A stretch of 45,821 nucleotides of DNA from Variovorax sp. JS1663. Lineage in GTDB: Bacteria > Pseudomonadota > Gammaproteobacteria > Burkholderiales > Burkholderiaceae_C. Both the position numbers and the translations under genes were made by a program. Shown piece after piece: positions 16,450 to 25,236 of the stretch. The DNA is taken from assembly GCF_002157355.1 (NCBI RefSeq), contig NZ_LYMK01000052.1:1-45821 (forward strand), written 5' to 3'. Position 1 is the stretch's first letter. The number at the start of each line of letters is the position of its first letter. A model generated the notes under the pieces. It was not told where the DNA came from. It searched no databases and was given only the letters and a program-made list of their open reading frames with translations.

Positions 16450-17286
16450 CTACGTCGCGGCCGGTACCGGTGGCGGCGTGATGGTGCGGTGGGCGATCGG
16501 CGTCTCGGGCGTCGGGTAGCCGGCGGCGCCGAAGGTCCTCACGATCGCGCGGTGGGTGTCGAAGTACACCTGCCAGTAGTGATCGGTATGCGTGTACGGC
16601 CGTACCGCGAGCAGGGGCCCCTCGGGCGTGAACTCCAGGATCTCGACATCGGGCGCCTGCTCGGTCGACACGTTGGGAATCTGCCGCACCGCCGTCTTCA
16701 GCAGTTCGATGGCCTCGTTGACGTCCACGCCGTTCGCCACTTTCGCCGTCACGTCGACCCGGCGCCACTGGAGCTGGCTGAAGTTGGTGATGGTGTCCGA
16801 CAGCACCTTGTTGTTGCCCACCGTGCAGACCGCGTTGTCGGGCAGGATCAGCGTGGTGCCGAAGAGCCCCAGTTCCCTGACCGTGCCGGTGACGCCGCCG
16901 ACGCTCACGAAGTCGCCCACCCGGTAGGGCCGCAGCACCTGCAGGAAAACGCCGGCGGCGAAGTGGGTGAGCAGCCCGCCCCAGGCCGTGCCGATGGCCA
17001 GGCCGGCGCCGGCCAGCAGCGCCGCGAAGGAGGTGGTGCGCACGCCGAACAGGTCCAGGATCGCCAGGATCAGGACGATGTTGAGCAGCACGCCCAGGAT
17101 GGAGACCAGGTACTGGCTCAGCGTCGGGTCCATGCGCTTGCCGCGGTCGAGCGCCTTGGCCACGATGCGCTGCGACAGGCTGATCAGCCAGCGGCCGATG
17201 CCCCAGGCCACGAGGGCGCCGATGATTTTCAAGCCAAAATCCGCGCCTTGCGTCGTCAGAAAAACCCAGATCGCTTCCGTGTTCAA
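16450..17286 (-). CDS. MscS-family small-conductance mechanosensitive channel
   Basis: 278 residues. Three membrane helices precede a typical MscS pore helix (SFAALLAGAGLAIGTAWGGL, small residues alternating), followed by the beta domain with FLQVLRPYRVGDFV, the TVRELGLFGTTL strand and PDNAVCTVGNNKVLSDTITN. It gates in the inner membrane under turgor stress. The start is TTG 17286, preceded by AGGAGAAGAAG. It is slightly shorter than E. coli MscS-like proteins by only a few residues and looks intact. Expression is separate from the divergent glycosylase gene. Confidence 0.92.
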   Translation of the reverse strand: MNTEAIWVFLTTQGADFGLKIIGALVAWGIGRWLISLSQRIVAKALDRGKRMDPTLSQYLVSILGVLLNIVLILAILDLFGVRTTSFAALLAGAGLAIGTAWGGLLTHFAAGVFLQVLRPYRVGDFVSVGGVTGTVRELGLFGTTLILPDNAVCTVGNNKVLSDTITNFSQLQWRRVDVTAKVANGVDVNEAIELLKTAVRQIPNVSTEQAPDVEILEFTPEGPLLAVRPYTHTDHYWQVYFDTHRAIVRTFGAAGYPTPETPIAHRTITPPPVPAAT

Positions 17287-17333
17287 CTTCTTCTCCTCTC
17301 AGATGCCGGTCGGCCCCCAAACCGGCGAGTGTG

Positions 17334-17885
17334 ATGGACTCGTGTGACGGGCTTCCGGAAGCCGCGCAGGCGCGCGTGCTCACGGGGCTGGCGCCGATGG
17401 TCTCGAAAGCAACCGTGGTGCTGGTCCTCGGCAGCTTCCCGAGCGTCCGGTCGCTCGCGCAGCGGCAGTATTATGCGCACCCGCAGAACCAATTCTGGAG
17501 AATCTTGCAAGCCCTCTGGCCCCACGACGCGCTCCCCATGGGGCCTGACAGCTATCAAAAGCGTAGCGAATGGCTGCTTGCCCATGGCCTGGGCCTGTGG
17601 GACGTGTACGGGCAGTGCACGCGCAGCGGCAGCCTCGATTCGGCCATCCGCGATGCCGTGCCCAACGACATCGCCGCGTTGCGGCTGCCCGCCCTGGCCG
17701 CGATCGCGCACAACGGCGGCGAGAGCTTCAAGCATGCGCGCCACACCCGCAGCCTGGGCGTGCCGGTCCATCGCCTGCCTTCGTCCAGCCCGGCCCATGC
17801 GACCTGGAACCTCGAGCGCAAGGCGGCGGCGTGGCGCGAAGTGATCGCGCAATACCTTCCCGTGCAGTTGTCCGTGCCACCATGA
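17334..17885 (+). CDS. DNA-deoxyinosine (hypoxanthine) glycosylase-like protein, UDG superfamily
   Basis: 183 residues. The family markers I recognise are VLGSFPSVRS with AQRQYYAHPQNQFW near the N-terminus and LPSSSPAHATWN near the C-terminus. These correspond to the two active-site loops of the uracil-DNA glycosylase fold in the hypoxanthine-DNA glycosylase branch. It would remove deaminated bases from DNA. ATG 17334 is chosen; a GTG three bases upstream is also in frame. The stop overlaps the start of the next gene as ATGA. Confidence 0.82.
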   Translation: MDSCDGLPEAAQARVLTGLAPMVSKATVVLVLGSFPSVRSLAQRQYYAHPQNQFWRILQALWPHDALPMGPDSYQKRSEWLLAHGLGLWDVYGQCTRSGSLDSAIRDAVPNDIAALRLPALAAIAHNGGESFKHARHTRSLGVPVHRLPSSSPAHATWNLERKAAAWREVIAQYLPVQLSVPP

Positions 17886-18631
17886 AGCGAAGCCTGCCCG
17901 AGGTCAACTTCTCCGATTTCGGGGACGTACGCTATCTGCACCTGGGCACCGAATGGGTCCAGGGCTCGATGAAGCTGGACGCCCCCTTCGAGATCGAGCT
18001 CGAGTACGTGCAGCGCATGATGGCCTGGCTGCTCTTCGCGGAGCCGGCCGAGGTGCCGAAGCGCCACGCCATGCAGCTCGGCCTGGGCGCGGCCAGCCTC
18101 ACCAAGTTCTGCCGCAAGACGCTGCGCATGCGCACCACCGCGATCGAACTCAACCCGCAGGTGGTGGCGGCCTGCCGCGGCTGGTTCAAGCTGCCGGCCG
18201 ACGATGCCAAGCTGCGCGTGGTGATCGCCGATGCGCAGGCCGAGATCCGCAAGGCCGAGTGGCAGGGCACGGTGGATGCGCTGCAGGTCGACCTCTACGA
18301 CCACGAGGCCGCGGCGCCGGTGCTCGACAGCGAGGCGTTCTACGCCGACTGCCGGCGCTTGCTGACCGAGGACGGCTGCATGACGGTCAACCTCTTCGGC
18401 CGCTCCTCCAGCTTCGAGCGCAGCCTCGAGAAGATCTCCGCCGCATTCGGCGAGAAAGCGCTCTGGGCCTTCCGTCCGACGCGCGAGGGCAACACCATCG
18501 TGCTGGCCCAGCGCACCCCGTCGCGGCCGAAGCGCAGCGCGCTTGCCGAGCGCGCCCAAAGCATCCAGACTCGCTGGGGCCTGCCCGCGCCGAAATGGCT
18601 GCGGGTCTTCAAATACCTTGCCGAGCCATGA
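17882..18631 (+). CDS. Spermidine-synthase-like methyltransferase-fold protein
   Basis: 249 residues. A Rossmann-like nucleotide site is visible in HAMQLGLGAASLTKFCRK (about residues 61-78) and TTAIELNPQVVAACRGWF, followed by VDALQVDLYDHEA where polyamine synthases keep an Asp. It lacks the long N-terminal strand domain of full spermidine synthases, so the activity may differ. ATGA overlaps link it to the glycosylase gene upstream and to the GspE-like gene downstream. It is cytoplasmic. The family is secure; true aminopropyltransfer is uncertain. Confidence 0.8.
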   Translation: MKRSLPEVNFSDFGDVRYLHLGTEWVQGSMKLDAPFEIELEYVQRMMAWLLFAEPAEVPKRHAMQLGLGAASLTKFCRKTLRMRTTAIELNPQVVAACRGWFKLPADDAKLRVVIADAQAEIRKAEWQGTVDALQVDLYDHEAAAPVLDSEAFYADCRRLLTEDGCMTVNLFGRSSSFERSLEKISAAFGEKALWAFRPTREGNTIVLAQRTPSRPKRSALAERAQSIQTRWGLPAPKWLRVFKYLAEP

Positions 18632-20418
18632 GCGCCGTTTCCTCGCCCGCATCGCCACCGCCGTCCCGACACGAAGGCCCGCTGCAACTGCGCCACCTGA
18701 TCGAGTGGCTCGCCAAGGACCACGTGATCTCGCCGGAGGAGGCCAAGCGCACGATGGCGCGCTGCGCCCAGGCCGAGAGCCGCCAGCCGCCGCTGGTCCG
18801 CCTGGCAAACGTTGCGATGACGCGCCGGGCCGACGGCAAGCCGCTGGACCTGGAAATGCTCACCGAATGGCTGGCCGGCCGCGCCGGACTGGCGTACCTG
18901 CGCATCGATCCGCTGCGGGTCGACGTGGGCAAGGTGGCCGACACCATGAGTGCGGCCTATGCCGAGCGCCACAAGGTGCTGCCGGTGCAGGTGACGCCGG
19001 CCGAGGTGGTGGTGGCCACGGCCGAGCCCTTCCTCACCGACTGGATCGCAGAGGTCGAGCGCCAGGCGCGGCGCACGGTGCGGCGCGTGGTCGCGAACCC
19101 GACCGACATTCAGCGCTACACGGCCGAGTTCTTCTCGCTGGCCAAGTCGGTGCGCGCGGCGCAGAAGGCCGGCGGCAGCGCCGGCGGCGCCAGCTTCGAG
19201 CAACTGGTCGAACTGGGCAAGAGCAACAAGCAGCTCGACGCCAACGACCAGAGCGTGGTGCAGGTGGTCGACTGGCTGTGGCAGTACGCCTTCGACCAGC
19301 GCGCCAGCGACATCCACCTGGAGCCGCGGCGCGACCAGGGCGTGATCCGCTTCCGCATCGACGGCGTGCTGCACCCGGCCTACCAGATGCCGATGGGCGT
19401 GATGAACGCGATGGTCTCGCGCATCAAGCTCCTGGGCCGCATGGACGTGGTCGAGAAGCGCCGTCCGCTGGACGGCCGCATCAAGACCCGCAACATCCGC
19501 GGCGACGAGATCGAGATGCGCCTGTCGACCCTGCCCACCGCCTTCGGCGAGAAGATGGTGATGCGCATCTTCGACCCCGACACCGCGGTCAAGGACCTCG
19601 ATGCGCTGGGCTTCGCGCAGCACGACGCGCAGCGCTGGGAGCAACTGGTGACGCGGCCGCACGGCATCATCCTGGTGACCGGGCCGACCGGCTCGGGCAA
19701 GACCACCACGCTCTATTCCACGCTCAAGCGGGTGGCGACCGAAGAGGTCAACGTCAGCACGGTGGAAGACCCGATCGAGATGATCGAGCCCTCCTTCAAC
19801 CAGACGCAGGTGCAGCCGCAGCTGGACTTCGGCTTCACCGAGGGCCTGCGTGCGCTGATGCGGCAGGACCCGGACATCATCATGGTGGGCGAGATCCGCG
19901 ACCTCGCCACTGCCGAGATGGCGGTGCAGGCCGCCCTCACCGGGCACCTGGTGTTCAGCACCCTGCACACCAACGACGCGCCCAGCGCCATCACGCGGCT
20001 CATGGAACTCGGCGTGCCCAACTACCTGATCAACGCCACCATGCTCGGCGTGCTGGCCCAGCGCCTGGTGCGCACCCTGTGCCCGCACTGCAAGGCGCCC
20101 GACGAGAGCGTCTCGCGCGAGCAGCTCGGCGAGTTCGTCAAGCCCTGGCAGATCACCGGCTCGGTGCGCGCCTACAAGCCGGTGGGCTGCGTCGATTGCC
20201 GCATGACGGGCTACCGCGGCCGCATGGGCCTGTACGAACTGCTGACCATCAGCGAGCCCTTCAAGACCCTGGTCAACAAGGAGCCCAACGTGGGCGCCCT
20301 GCGCCGCCAGGGCGTGGCCGACGGCATGCGCCCGCTGCGCCTGGCCGGCGCCCTGCGCGTGGCCGAGGGACTGACCACCGTCGACGAAGTCCTGAGCGCC
20401 ACGCCGCCGCTCGAATAG
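18628..20418 (+). CDS. GspE/PilB-family secretion or pilus assembly ATPase
   Basis: 596 residues. An N-terminal MshEN-like region (residues about 20-180) precedes the ATPase. Visible motifs are Walker A GPTGSGKT (352-359), the Asp box VSTVEDPIEM, Walker B RQDPDIIMVGEIRD and the His box LVFSTLHTND. The zinc tetracysteine of the family is present: CPHC, then CVDC about 40 residues on. It powers pseudopilus or pilus assembly at the inner membrane. No other gsp or pil genes are nearby, so it is a solitary copy that must serve a machine encoded elsewhere. The start ATG overlaps the previous stop. Confidence 0.92.
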   Translation: MSAVSSPASPPPSRHEGPLQLRHLIEWLAKDHVISPEEAKRTMARCAQAESRQPPLVRLANVAMTRRADGKPLDLEMLTEWLAGRAGLAYLRIDPLRVDVGKVADTMSAAYAERHKVLPVQVTPAEVVVATAEPFLTDWIAEVERQARRTVRRVVANPTDIQRYTAEFFSLAKSVRAAQKAGGSAGGASFEQLVELGKSNKQLDANDQSVVQVVDWLWQYAFDQRASDIHLEPRRDQGVIRFRIDGVLHPAYQMPMGVMNAMVSRIKLLGRMDVVEKRRPLDGRIKTRNIRGDEIEMRLSTLPTAFGEKMVMRIFDPDTAVKDLDALGFAQHDAQRWEQLVTRPHGIILVTGPTGSGKTTTLYSTLKRVATEEVNVSTVEDPIEMIEPSFNQTQVQPQLDFGFTEGLRALMRQDPDIIMVGEIRDLATAEMAVQAALTGHLVFSTLHTNDAPSAITRLMELGVPNYLINATMLGVLAQRLVRTLCPHCKAPDESVSREQLGEFVKPWQITGSVRAYKPVGCVDCRMTGYRGRMGLYELLTISEPFKTLVNKEPNVGALRRQGVADGMRPLRLAGALRVAEGLTTVDEVLSATPPLE

Positions 20419-20442
20419 CGCCGCGCACTGCCTCGCGCCCCG

Positions 20443-20474
20443 GGATAACCCTAGCTCTTCGCTAGGTGGTATCC
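20443..20474. other. Stem-loop between gspE-like gene and tctB
   Basis: GGATA (20443-20447) pairs with TATCC (20470-20474) and CTAGC (20451-20455) with GCTAG (20461-20465) around a TCTTC loop, with small bulges between the two stems. No T-run follows, so it is not a standard intrinsic terminator; it could be a processing or attenuation structure in the 120-bp gap before tctB. Confidence 0.45.
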
Positions 20475-20538
20475 ACATCGAACCTGACCGGAAGCTGACC
20501 CCACAATCCGCTGTTCGAAAATACCAAGGGGACAGTTC

Positions 20539-21027
20539 GTGAAGATCAAAAGTCAGAAGGACTTTTTCGCGGGCCTGATGTTCACCGTCGTCGGCATTGC
20601 CTTCGGCTGGGGAGCGACGGCCTACAACGTGGGCACCGGCGCGCGCATGGGCCCGGGCTACTTTCCGCTGATGCTGGGCATCCTGCTGGCGGTCCTGGGC
20701 GCGGTCGTGATCTTCACGTCGCTGAGCATCGAGACGGTGGATGGCGAGCCGGTCGGCAGCATCGCCTGGCGCCCGCTGGCCTTCATCATCGGCGCCAACC
20801 TGCTCTTCGGCATCCTGCTGGGCGGCCTGCCCAGCATCGGCCTGCCGGCCATGGGCCTGATCGCCGCCATCTACGCGCTGGTGCTGATCGCCGGCCTGGC
20901 CGGCGAGCATTACAGCTTCAAGTCGAGCCTGATCCTTGCCACGATCCTGGCTGTCGGCAGCTACGTGGCCTTCGTGGTCGCGCTCAAGCTGCAGTTCCAG
21001 GTCTGGCCTACCTTCATCACCGGCTGA
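20539..21027 (+). CDS. tctB: TctB-family small membrane subunit of a tripartite tricarboxylate transporter
   Basis: 162 residues with four predicted membrane helices, starting with KDFFAGLMFTVVGIAFGWGA and carrying GTGARMGPGYFPLMLG, the typical TctB segment. It is the small integral-membrane partner of TctA. GTG 20539 is preceded by AAGGGGACAG. TctA begins 14 bp downstream. The substrate depends on the Bug/TctC protein used. Confidence 0.9.
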   Translation: MKIKSQKDFFAGLMFTVVGIAFGWGATAYNVGTGARMGPGYFPLMLGILLAVLGAVVIFTSLSIETVDGEPVGSIAWRPLAFIIGANLLFGILLGGLPSIGLPAMGLIAAIYALVLIAGLAGEHYSFKSSLILATILAVGSYVAFVVALKLQFQVWPTFITG

Positions 21028-21040
21028 GAGCGACCGCGCC

Positions 21041-22552
21041 ATGGAACTGATCAACAACCTCTCCATCGGGTTCACCGCGGCGTTCACGCTGCAGAACCTC
21101 ATCTATGCCTTCGTCGGCTGCCTGCTGGGCACGCTGATCGGCGTGCTGCCCGGCATCGGCCCGGTGGCCACCATCGCCATGCTGCTGCCGGCCACCTACG
21201 CGCTGCCGCCGGTGGCCGCGCTGATCATGCTGGCCGGCATCTACTACGGCTCGCAGTACGGCGGCTCCACCACCGCCATCCTGGTCAACCTGCCGGGCGA
21301 ATCGTCCTCGGTGGTGACCGTGATCGACGGCCACCAGATGGCCAAGCAGGGGCGGGGAGGTGCCGCGCTCGCGGCGGCCGGCCTGGGCTCCTTCTTCGCC
21401 GGCTGCGTGGGCACGCTGATCCTGGCCGCCTTCGCGCCGCCCTTGACCGAGCTGGCCTTCAAGTTCGGCCCGGCCGAGTACTTCTCGCTGATGGTGCTGG
21501 GCCTGATCGGTGCCGTGGTGCTGGCCTCGGGCTCGCTGCTCAAGGCGATCTGCATGATCGTGCTGGGCCTCCTGATCGGCCTGGTGGGCACCGACGTGAA
21601 TTCGGGCGTGGCGCGCTTCTCCTTCGACATCCCGGAGCTCACCGACGGCATCGGCTTCATCGTGATCGCGATGGGCGTGTTCGGCTACGGCGAAATCATC
21701 GCCAACCTCTCGCGCCCCGAGGAAGACCGCCAGGTGTTCACTTCCGAAGTGCATCACCTCTGGCCGACCAAGGAAGACTTCAAGAACGGCTTTCCTGCCG
21801 TGCTGCGCGGCACGACCCTGGGCTGTGCGCTCGGTATCCTGCCCGGCGGCGGCGCGCTGCTGTCGGCCTTCGCGGCCTACACGATGGAAAAGAAGCTGAA
21901 GCTCAAGCCCGGCGAAGTGCCGTTCGGCAAGGGCAACATCCGCGGCGTGGCCGGCCCCGAGGCGGCCAACAACGCCGGCGCGCAGACCTCCTTCATCCCG
22001 CTGCTGACCCTGGGCATCCCGCCCAACCCGGTGATGGCGCTGATGGTGGGTGCGATGACCATCCACAACATCCAGCCCGGCCCGCAGGTGATGACCAGCA
22101 ACCCCGAGCTGTTCTGGGGCCTGATCGCCTCCATGTGGATCGGCAACCTGATGCTGATCATCCTGAACCTGCCGCTGATCGGCATCTGGATCAAGCTGCT
22201 GTCCATTCCGTACCGCTGGCTGTTCCCCGCCATCGTGCTGTTCTGCGCGATCGGCGTGTACTCGACCAACAACAACACTTTCGACGTGTGGCTGGTCGCG
22301 ATCTTCGGCGTCATCGGCTACCTCTTCATCAAGCTGGGCTGCGAGCCGGCGCCGCTGCTGCTGGGCCTGATCCTGGGGCCGATGATGGAAGAGAACCTGC
22401 GGCGCGCGCTGCTGCTGTCGCGCGGGTCGTGGAGCGTGTTCGTTACGCGGCCGATCTCGGCCGGGCTGCTGATCGCGGCGGCGCTGATGGTGGTGATCGT
22501 GCTGTTGCCCGCCGTCAAGTCCAAGCGGCAGGAAGCCTTCGTCGAGGACTGA
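21041..22552 (+). CDS. tctA: TctA-family large membrane subunit of a tripartite tricarboxylate transporter
   Basis: 503 residues, about 10-12 membrane helices. The family motif regions are GTLIGVLPGIGPVATIAMLLP near residue 30, the second GCALGILPGGGALLSAF in the repeat half, and YYGSQYGGSTTAILVNLPGE. TctA uses an ion gradient to move carboxylates delivered by a periplasmic TctC/Bug protein. A strong terminator follows at 22570-22593. Any of the three Bug proteins in the window could feed it; the one encoded directly downstream is the nearest candidate. Confidence 0.94.
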   Translation: MELINNLSIGFTAAFTLQNLIYAFVGCLLGTLIGVLPGIGPVATIAMLLPATYALPPVAALIMLAGIYYGSQYGGSTTAILVNLPGESSSVVTVIDGHQMAKQGRGGAALAAAGLGSFFAGCVGTLILAAFAPPLTELAFKFGPAEYFSLMVLGLIGAVVLASGSLLKAICMIVLGLLIGLVGTDVNSGVARFSFDIPELTDGIGFIVIAMGVFGYGEIIANLSRPEEDRQVFTSEVHHLWPTKEDFKNGFPAVLRGTTLGCALGILPGGGALLSAFAAYTMEKKLKLKPGEVPFGKGNIRGVAGPEAANNAGAQTSFIPLLTLGIPPNPVMALMVGAMTIHNIQPGPQVMTSNPELFWGLIASMWIGNLMLIILNLPLIGIWIKLLSIPYRWLFPAIVLFCAIGVYSTNNNTFDVWLVAIFGVIGYLFIKLGCEPAPLLLGLILGPMMEENLRRALLLSRGSWSVFVTRPISAGLLIAAALMVVIVLLPAVKSKRQEAFVED

Positions 22553-22569
22553 GCTCCCCAGGCTCCAGC

Positions 22570-22593
22570 AAAGGCCGCCCTCGGGCGGCCTTT
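22570..22593. terminator. Hairpin terminator after tctA
   Basis: AAAGGCCGCCC (22570-22580) pairs with GGGCGGCCTTT (22583-22593) around TC, followed by a T-rich tract TGTGCTTTTC. It ends the tctBA transcript and implies that the next Bug gene has its own promoter or is reached by partial read-through. Confidence 0.85.
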
Positions 22594-22638
22594 GTGCTTT
22601 TCAACTAGCCTTGGGCCTACCCGGCAAAATCGATTCCC

Positions 22639-23613
22639 ATGAAAAGAACCCACTTCCTCCGCGCGGGCGCGCTCGCGCTGTGCGCTGCCGCCTTGCCCGC
22701 GGCCTTTGCGCAGCAGGCCTACCCCGCCAAGCCCATCCGGCTGGTCGTGCCCTTCCCGGCCGGTGGCGCCACCGACCTCCTCGCCCGCACCCTGTCGCAG
22801 AAGATGGGCGAGAAGCTCGGCAGCACGCTGGTCATCGACAACAAGCCGGGCGCCGGCGGCGCCATCGGCTCCGACCTCGCGGCCAAGGCGCCGGCCGACG
22901 GCTACACGCTGCTGCTGGCCACCACCAGCACGCATTCGATCGGCCCGGCGATCAACCCGAAGCTGCCCTACGACACGGTGCGCGACTTCGCGCCCATCGC
23001 GCACGTGGGCGATGCACCGAGCATCATGCTGGTGCCCAACAGCTCGCCGGCCAAGACGGTGCGCGAGTGGATCGACTACGCGAAGAAGAACCCCGGCAAG
23101 CTCAACTACGCCTCCAGCGGCAACGGCACCATCGTGCAGCTCACGGCCGAGCTCTTCAAGTCCCAGGCCGGCGTGTTCGTCACGCACATCCCCTACAAGG
23201 GCACGGCACTGGCGATTCCCGACCTGATCAGCGGCAAGGTCGACGTGCTCTTCGATTCGCTGCCCACCGGCATGCCGCACGTGCGCGACGGCCGGCTGCG
23301 CGCCCTGGGCGTGACCTCGCTGAAGCGCAGCCCGCTCGCGCCCGAGTTGCCGGCCATCGCCGACGTGCTGCCGGGCTTCGAGTCGAGCACCTGGTTCGGC
23401 CTCTATGGCCCGAAGGACCTGCCGGCCGACATCGTGGCGAAAATCAACGCCGCCGCCAACGAGGCGGTGCGCGACCCCGAGGTGCGCGACAAGCTCTCCA
23501 AGCTGGGCATCACGCCGGCCGGCGGCACGCCCGCGCAGTTCACCGCGATGGTGGCGCAGGACGCCGCCAAGTGGAAAAAGATCATCATCGACCGGAAGAT
23601 CACGAGTGATTGA
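22639..23613 (+). CDS. tctC: Bug/TctC family substrate-binding protein
   Basis: 324 residues with signal peptide (MKRTHFLRAGALALCAAALPAAFA). Markers: YPAKPIRLVVPFPAGGATD, NKPGAGGAIGSDLAAKAPAD, GYTLLLATTSTHS and IPYKGTALAIPDLISG. It is a periplasmic carboxylate-binding protein. It sits after the tctA terminator and 3 bp before the gamma-glutamyltransferase-like gene, so it belongs to both a transport and a catabolic context. No strong ribosome-binding site is visible. I read it as the partner of TctAB upstream, with the symbol given on that basis. Confidence 0.88.
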   Translation: MKRTHFLRAGALALCAAALPAAFAQQAYPAKPIRLVVPFPAGGATDLLARTLSQKMGEKLGSTLVIDNKPGAGGAIGSDLAAKAPADGYTLLLATTSTHSIGPAINPKLPYDTVRDFAPIAHVGDAPSIMLVPNSSPAKTVREWIDYAKKNPGKLNYASSGNGTIVQLTAELFKSQAGVFVTHIPYKGTALAIPDLISGKVDVLFDSLPTGMPHVRDGRLRALGVTSLKRSPLAPELPAIADVLPGFESSTWFGLYGPKDLPADIVAKINAAANEAVRDPEVRDKLSKLGITPAGGTPAQFTAMVAQDAAKWKKIIIDRKITSD

Positions 23614-23616
23614 GCC

Positions 23617-25230
23617 ATGAAGTTCGACTACGCCAACCCCTACACCTCCACCCGCATCCCCGTCTTCGCGCGCAATGTCGTGTCGACCTCGCACCCGCTC
23701 GCGGCGCAGGCCGGCCTGCGCATCCTGCAGCAGGGCGGCAACGCGGTCGACGCGGCCATCGCCACCGCCGCGGTGATGACGCTGGTCGAGCCGGTCAGCA
23801 ACGGCCTGGGCAGCGACGCCTTCTGCATCCTGTGGGACGGCGAGCAGTTGCACGGACTCAACGCCTCGGGCTGCTCGCCCGCCGCCTGGTCGCCGGAGTA
23901 CTTCCAGCGCAAGTACGGCAAGGACGCCCGCACGCCGCCGCAGCGCGGCATCGATTCGGTGACCGTGCCCGGCGCGGTGCGTGCGTGGGTGGAACTGTCC
24001 GAGCATTTCGGCAAGCTCGGCTTCGAGGACCTGATGGCGCCGGCCGTCGAGATCGCCGAGCGGGGGTACGTGGTGCCGCCGGTGGTGCAGCAGAAATGGG
24101 CCGCGGCCACGCCGCTGCTGAAATCGCAGCCGGGCTTCGCGGAGGCCTTCCTGCCCTGGGGCCGCGCGCCCGAGGTCGGCGAGCTGTTCCGCTTCCCTTC
24201 CGCGGCGCGCGCGCTCAAGGCCATCGGCGCGACCAAGGGCGATGCCTTCTACAGCGGCGAGATCGCGGAGGCGATGGAGAAGTTCTGCGCCGCGCACGGC
24301 GGTGCCCTCACGGTGCGCGACCTGTCCAACTGGAGGCCCGAATGGGTCGCGCCCATCGCGCAGGACTACCGCGGCTACACGCTGCACGAGATGCCGCCCA
24401 ACGGCCAGGGCATCGCGGCGCTGATCGCGCTGGGCATCCTCAAGCACTTCGACCTGGGCTCGATCCCGGTCGACTCGGTCGCTTCGCAGCACCTGCAGAT
24501 CGAGGCGATGAAGCTGGCCTTCGCCGACACCTACCGCTTCGTGTCGGACCCATCGTCGATGGAGGTGTCCCCGCTGCAAATGCTCGATGACGCATACCTG
24601 GCCTCGCGTGCCAAACTCATCGACGTGAACAAGGCGCAGGACTTCAAGGCCGGCAATCCGATCAAGGGCGGCACCATCTACCTCACGGCGGCTGACGAGA
24701 GCGGGATGATGGTCAGCTTCATCCAGAGCAATTTCATGGGCTTCGGCTCGGGCTGCGTGGAGCCCACCTTCGGCATCAGCCTGCAGAACCGCGGCCACGG
24801 CTTCAGCCTGGATGCGAAGAGCCCCAACGCGGTGGAGCCGCGCAAGCGTCCCTTCCACACCATCATCCCCGCCTTCCTCACGCAGGACGGCCAGCCGGTG
24901 ATGAGCTTCGGCGTGATGGGCGGCAACATGCAGCCGCAGGGCCACATGCAGACGCTGGTGCGCATGCTCGACCACGGCCAAGCGCCGCAGACGGCCTGCG
25001 ACGCGCCGCGCTGGCGCTTCAACCACGGCCTGGAGATCAATGCCGAGGCCGCGATGAAGCCCGAGGTCGTGCACGGCCTGCAGGCGCTGGGCCACAAGGT
25101 CGAGGTGATCAACGACTCCTACCAGGACTTCGGCGCCGGCCAGTTCATCTGGCGCGCGGGCGATCCGTCCGTCGAGGGCTACGTGGCGGCGAGCGACTCG
25201 CGCCGTGATGGCCTCGCCGCCGGGTACTGA
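23617..25230 (+). CDS. Gamma-glutamyltransferase-family Ntn-hydrolase, cytoplasmic type
   Basis: 537 residues. The family core is NAVDAAIATAAVMTLVEPVSNGLGSDAF near the start and PFHTIIPAFLT with GVMGGNMQPQGHMQ near the end. The nucleophile that begins the small subunit after self-cleavage is T353 in GGTIYLTAADESG. There is no signal peptide, unlike periplasmic Ggt, which fits cytoplasmic relatives such as oxamate amidohydrolase HpxW and other GGT-like acylases. Its gene is joined to the Bug protein and followed by an EamA transporter, suggesting a role in using an amide or gamma-glutamyl compound. Substrate unknown. Confidence 0.88.
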   Translation: MKFDYANPYTSTRIPVFARNVVSTSHPLAAQAGLRILQQGGNAVDAAIATAAVMTLVEPVSNGLGSDAFCILWDGEQLHGLNASGCSPAAWSPEYFQRKYGKDARTPPQRGIDSVTVPGAVRAWVELSEHFGKLGFEDLMAPAVEIAERGYVVPPVVQQKWAAATPLLKSQPGFAEAFLPWGRAPEVGELFRFPSAARALKAIGATKGDAFYSGEIAEAMEKFCAAHGGALTVRDLSNWRPEWVAPIAQDYRGYTLHEMPPNGQGIAALIALGILKHFDLGSIPVDSVASQHLQIEAMKLAFADTYRFVSDPSSMEVSPLQMLDDAYLASRAKLIDVNKAQDFKAGNPIKGGTIYLTAADESGMMVSFIQSNFMGFGSGCVEPTFGISLQNRGHGFSLDAKSPNAVEPRKRPFHTIIPAFLTQDGQPVMSFGVMGGNMQPQGHMQTLVRMLDHGQAPQTACDAPRWRFNHGLEINAEAAMKPEVVHGLQALGHKVEVINDSYQDFGAGQFIWRAGDPSVEGYVAASDSRRDGLAAGY

Positions 25231-25236
25231 GTCTCG

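Noticed and set aside
18340..21102. A 920-codon minus-strand open frame opposite the GspE-like and tctB genes
   Set aside because: The plus strand shows complete Walker and His-box motifs; the antisense product has no recognisable feature.
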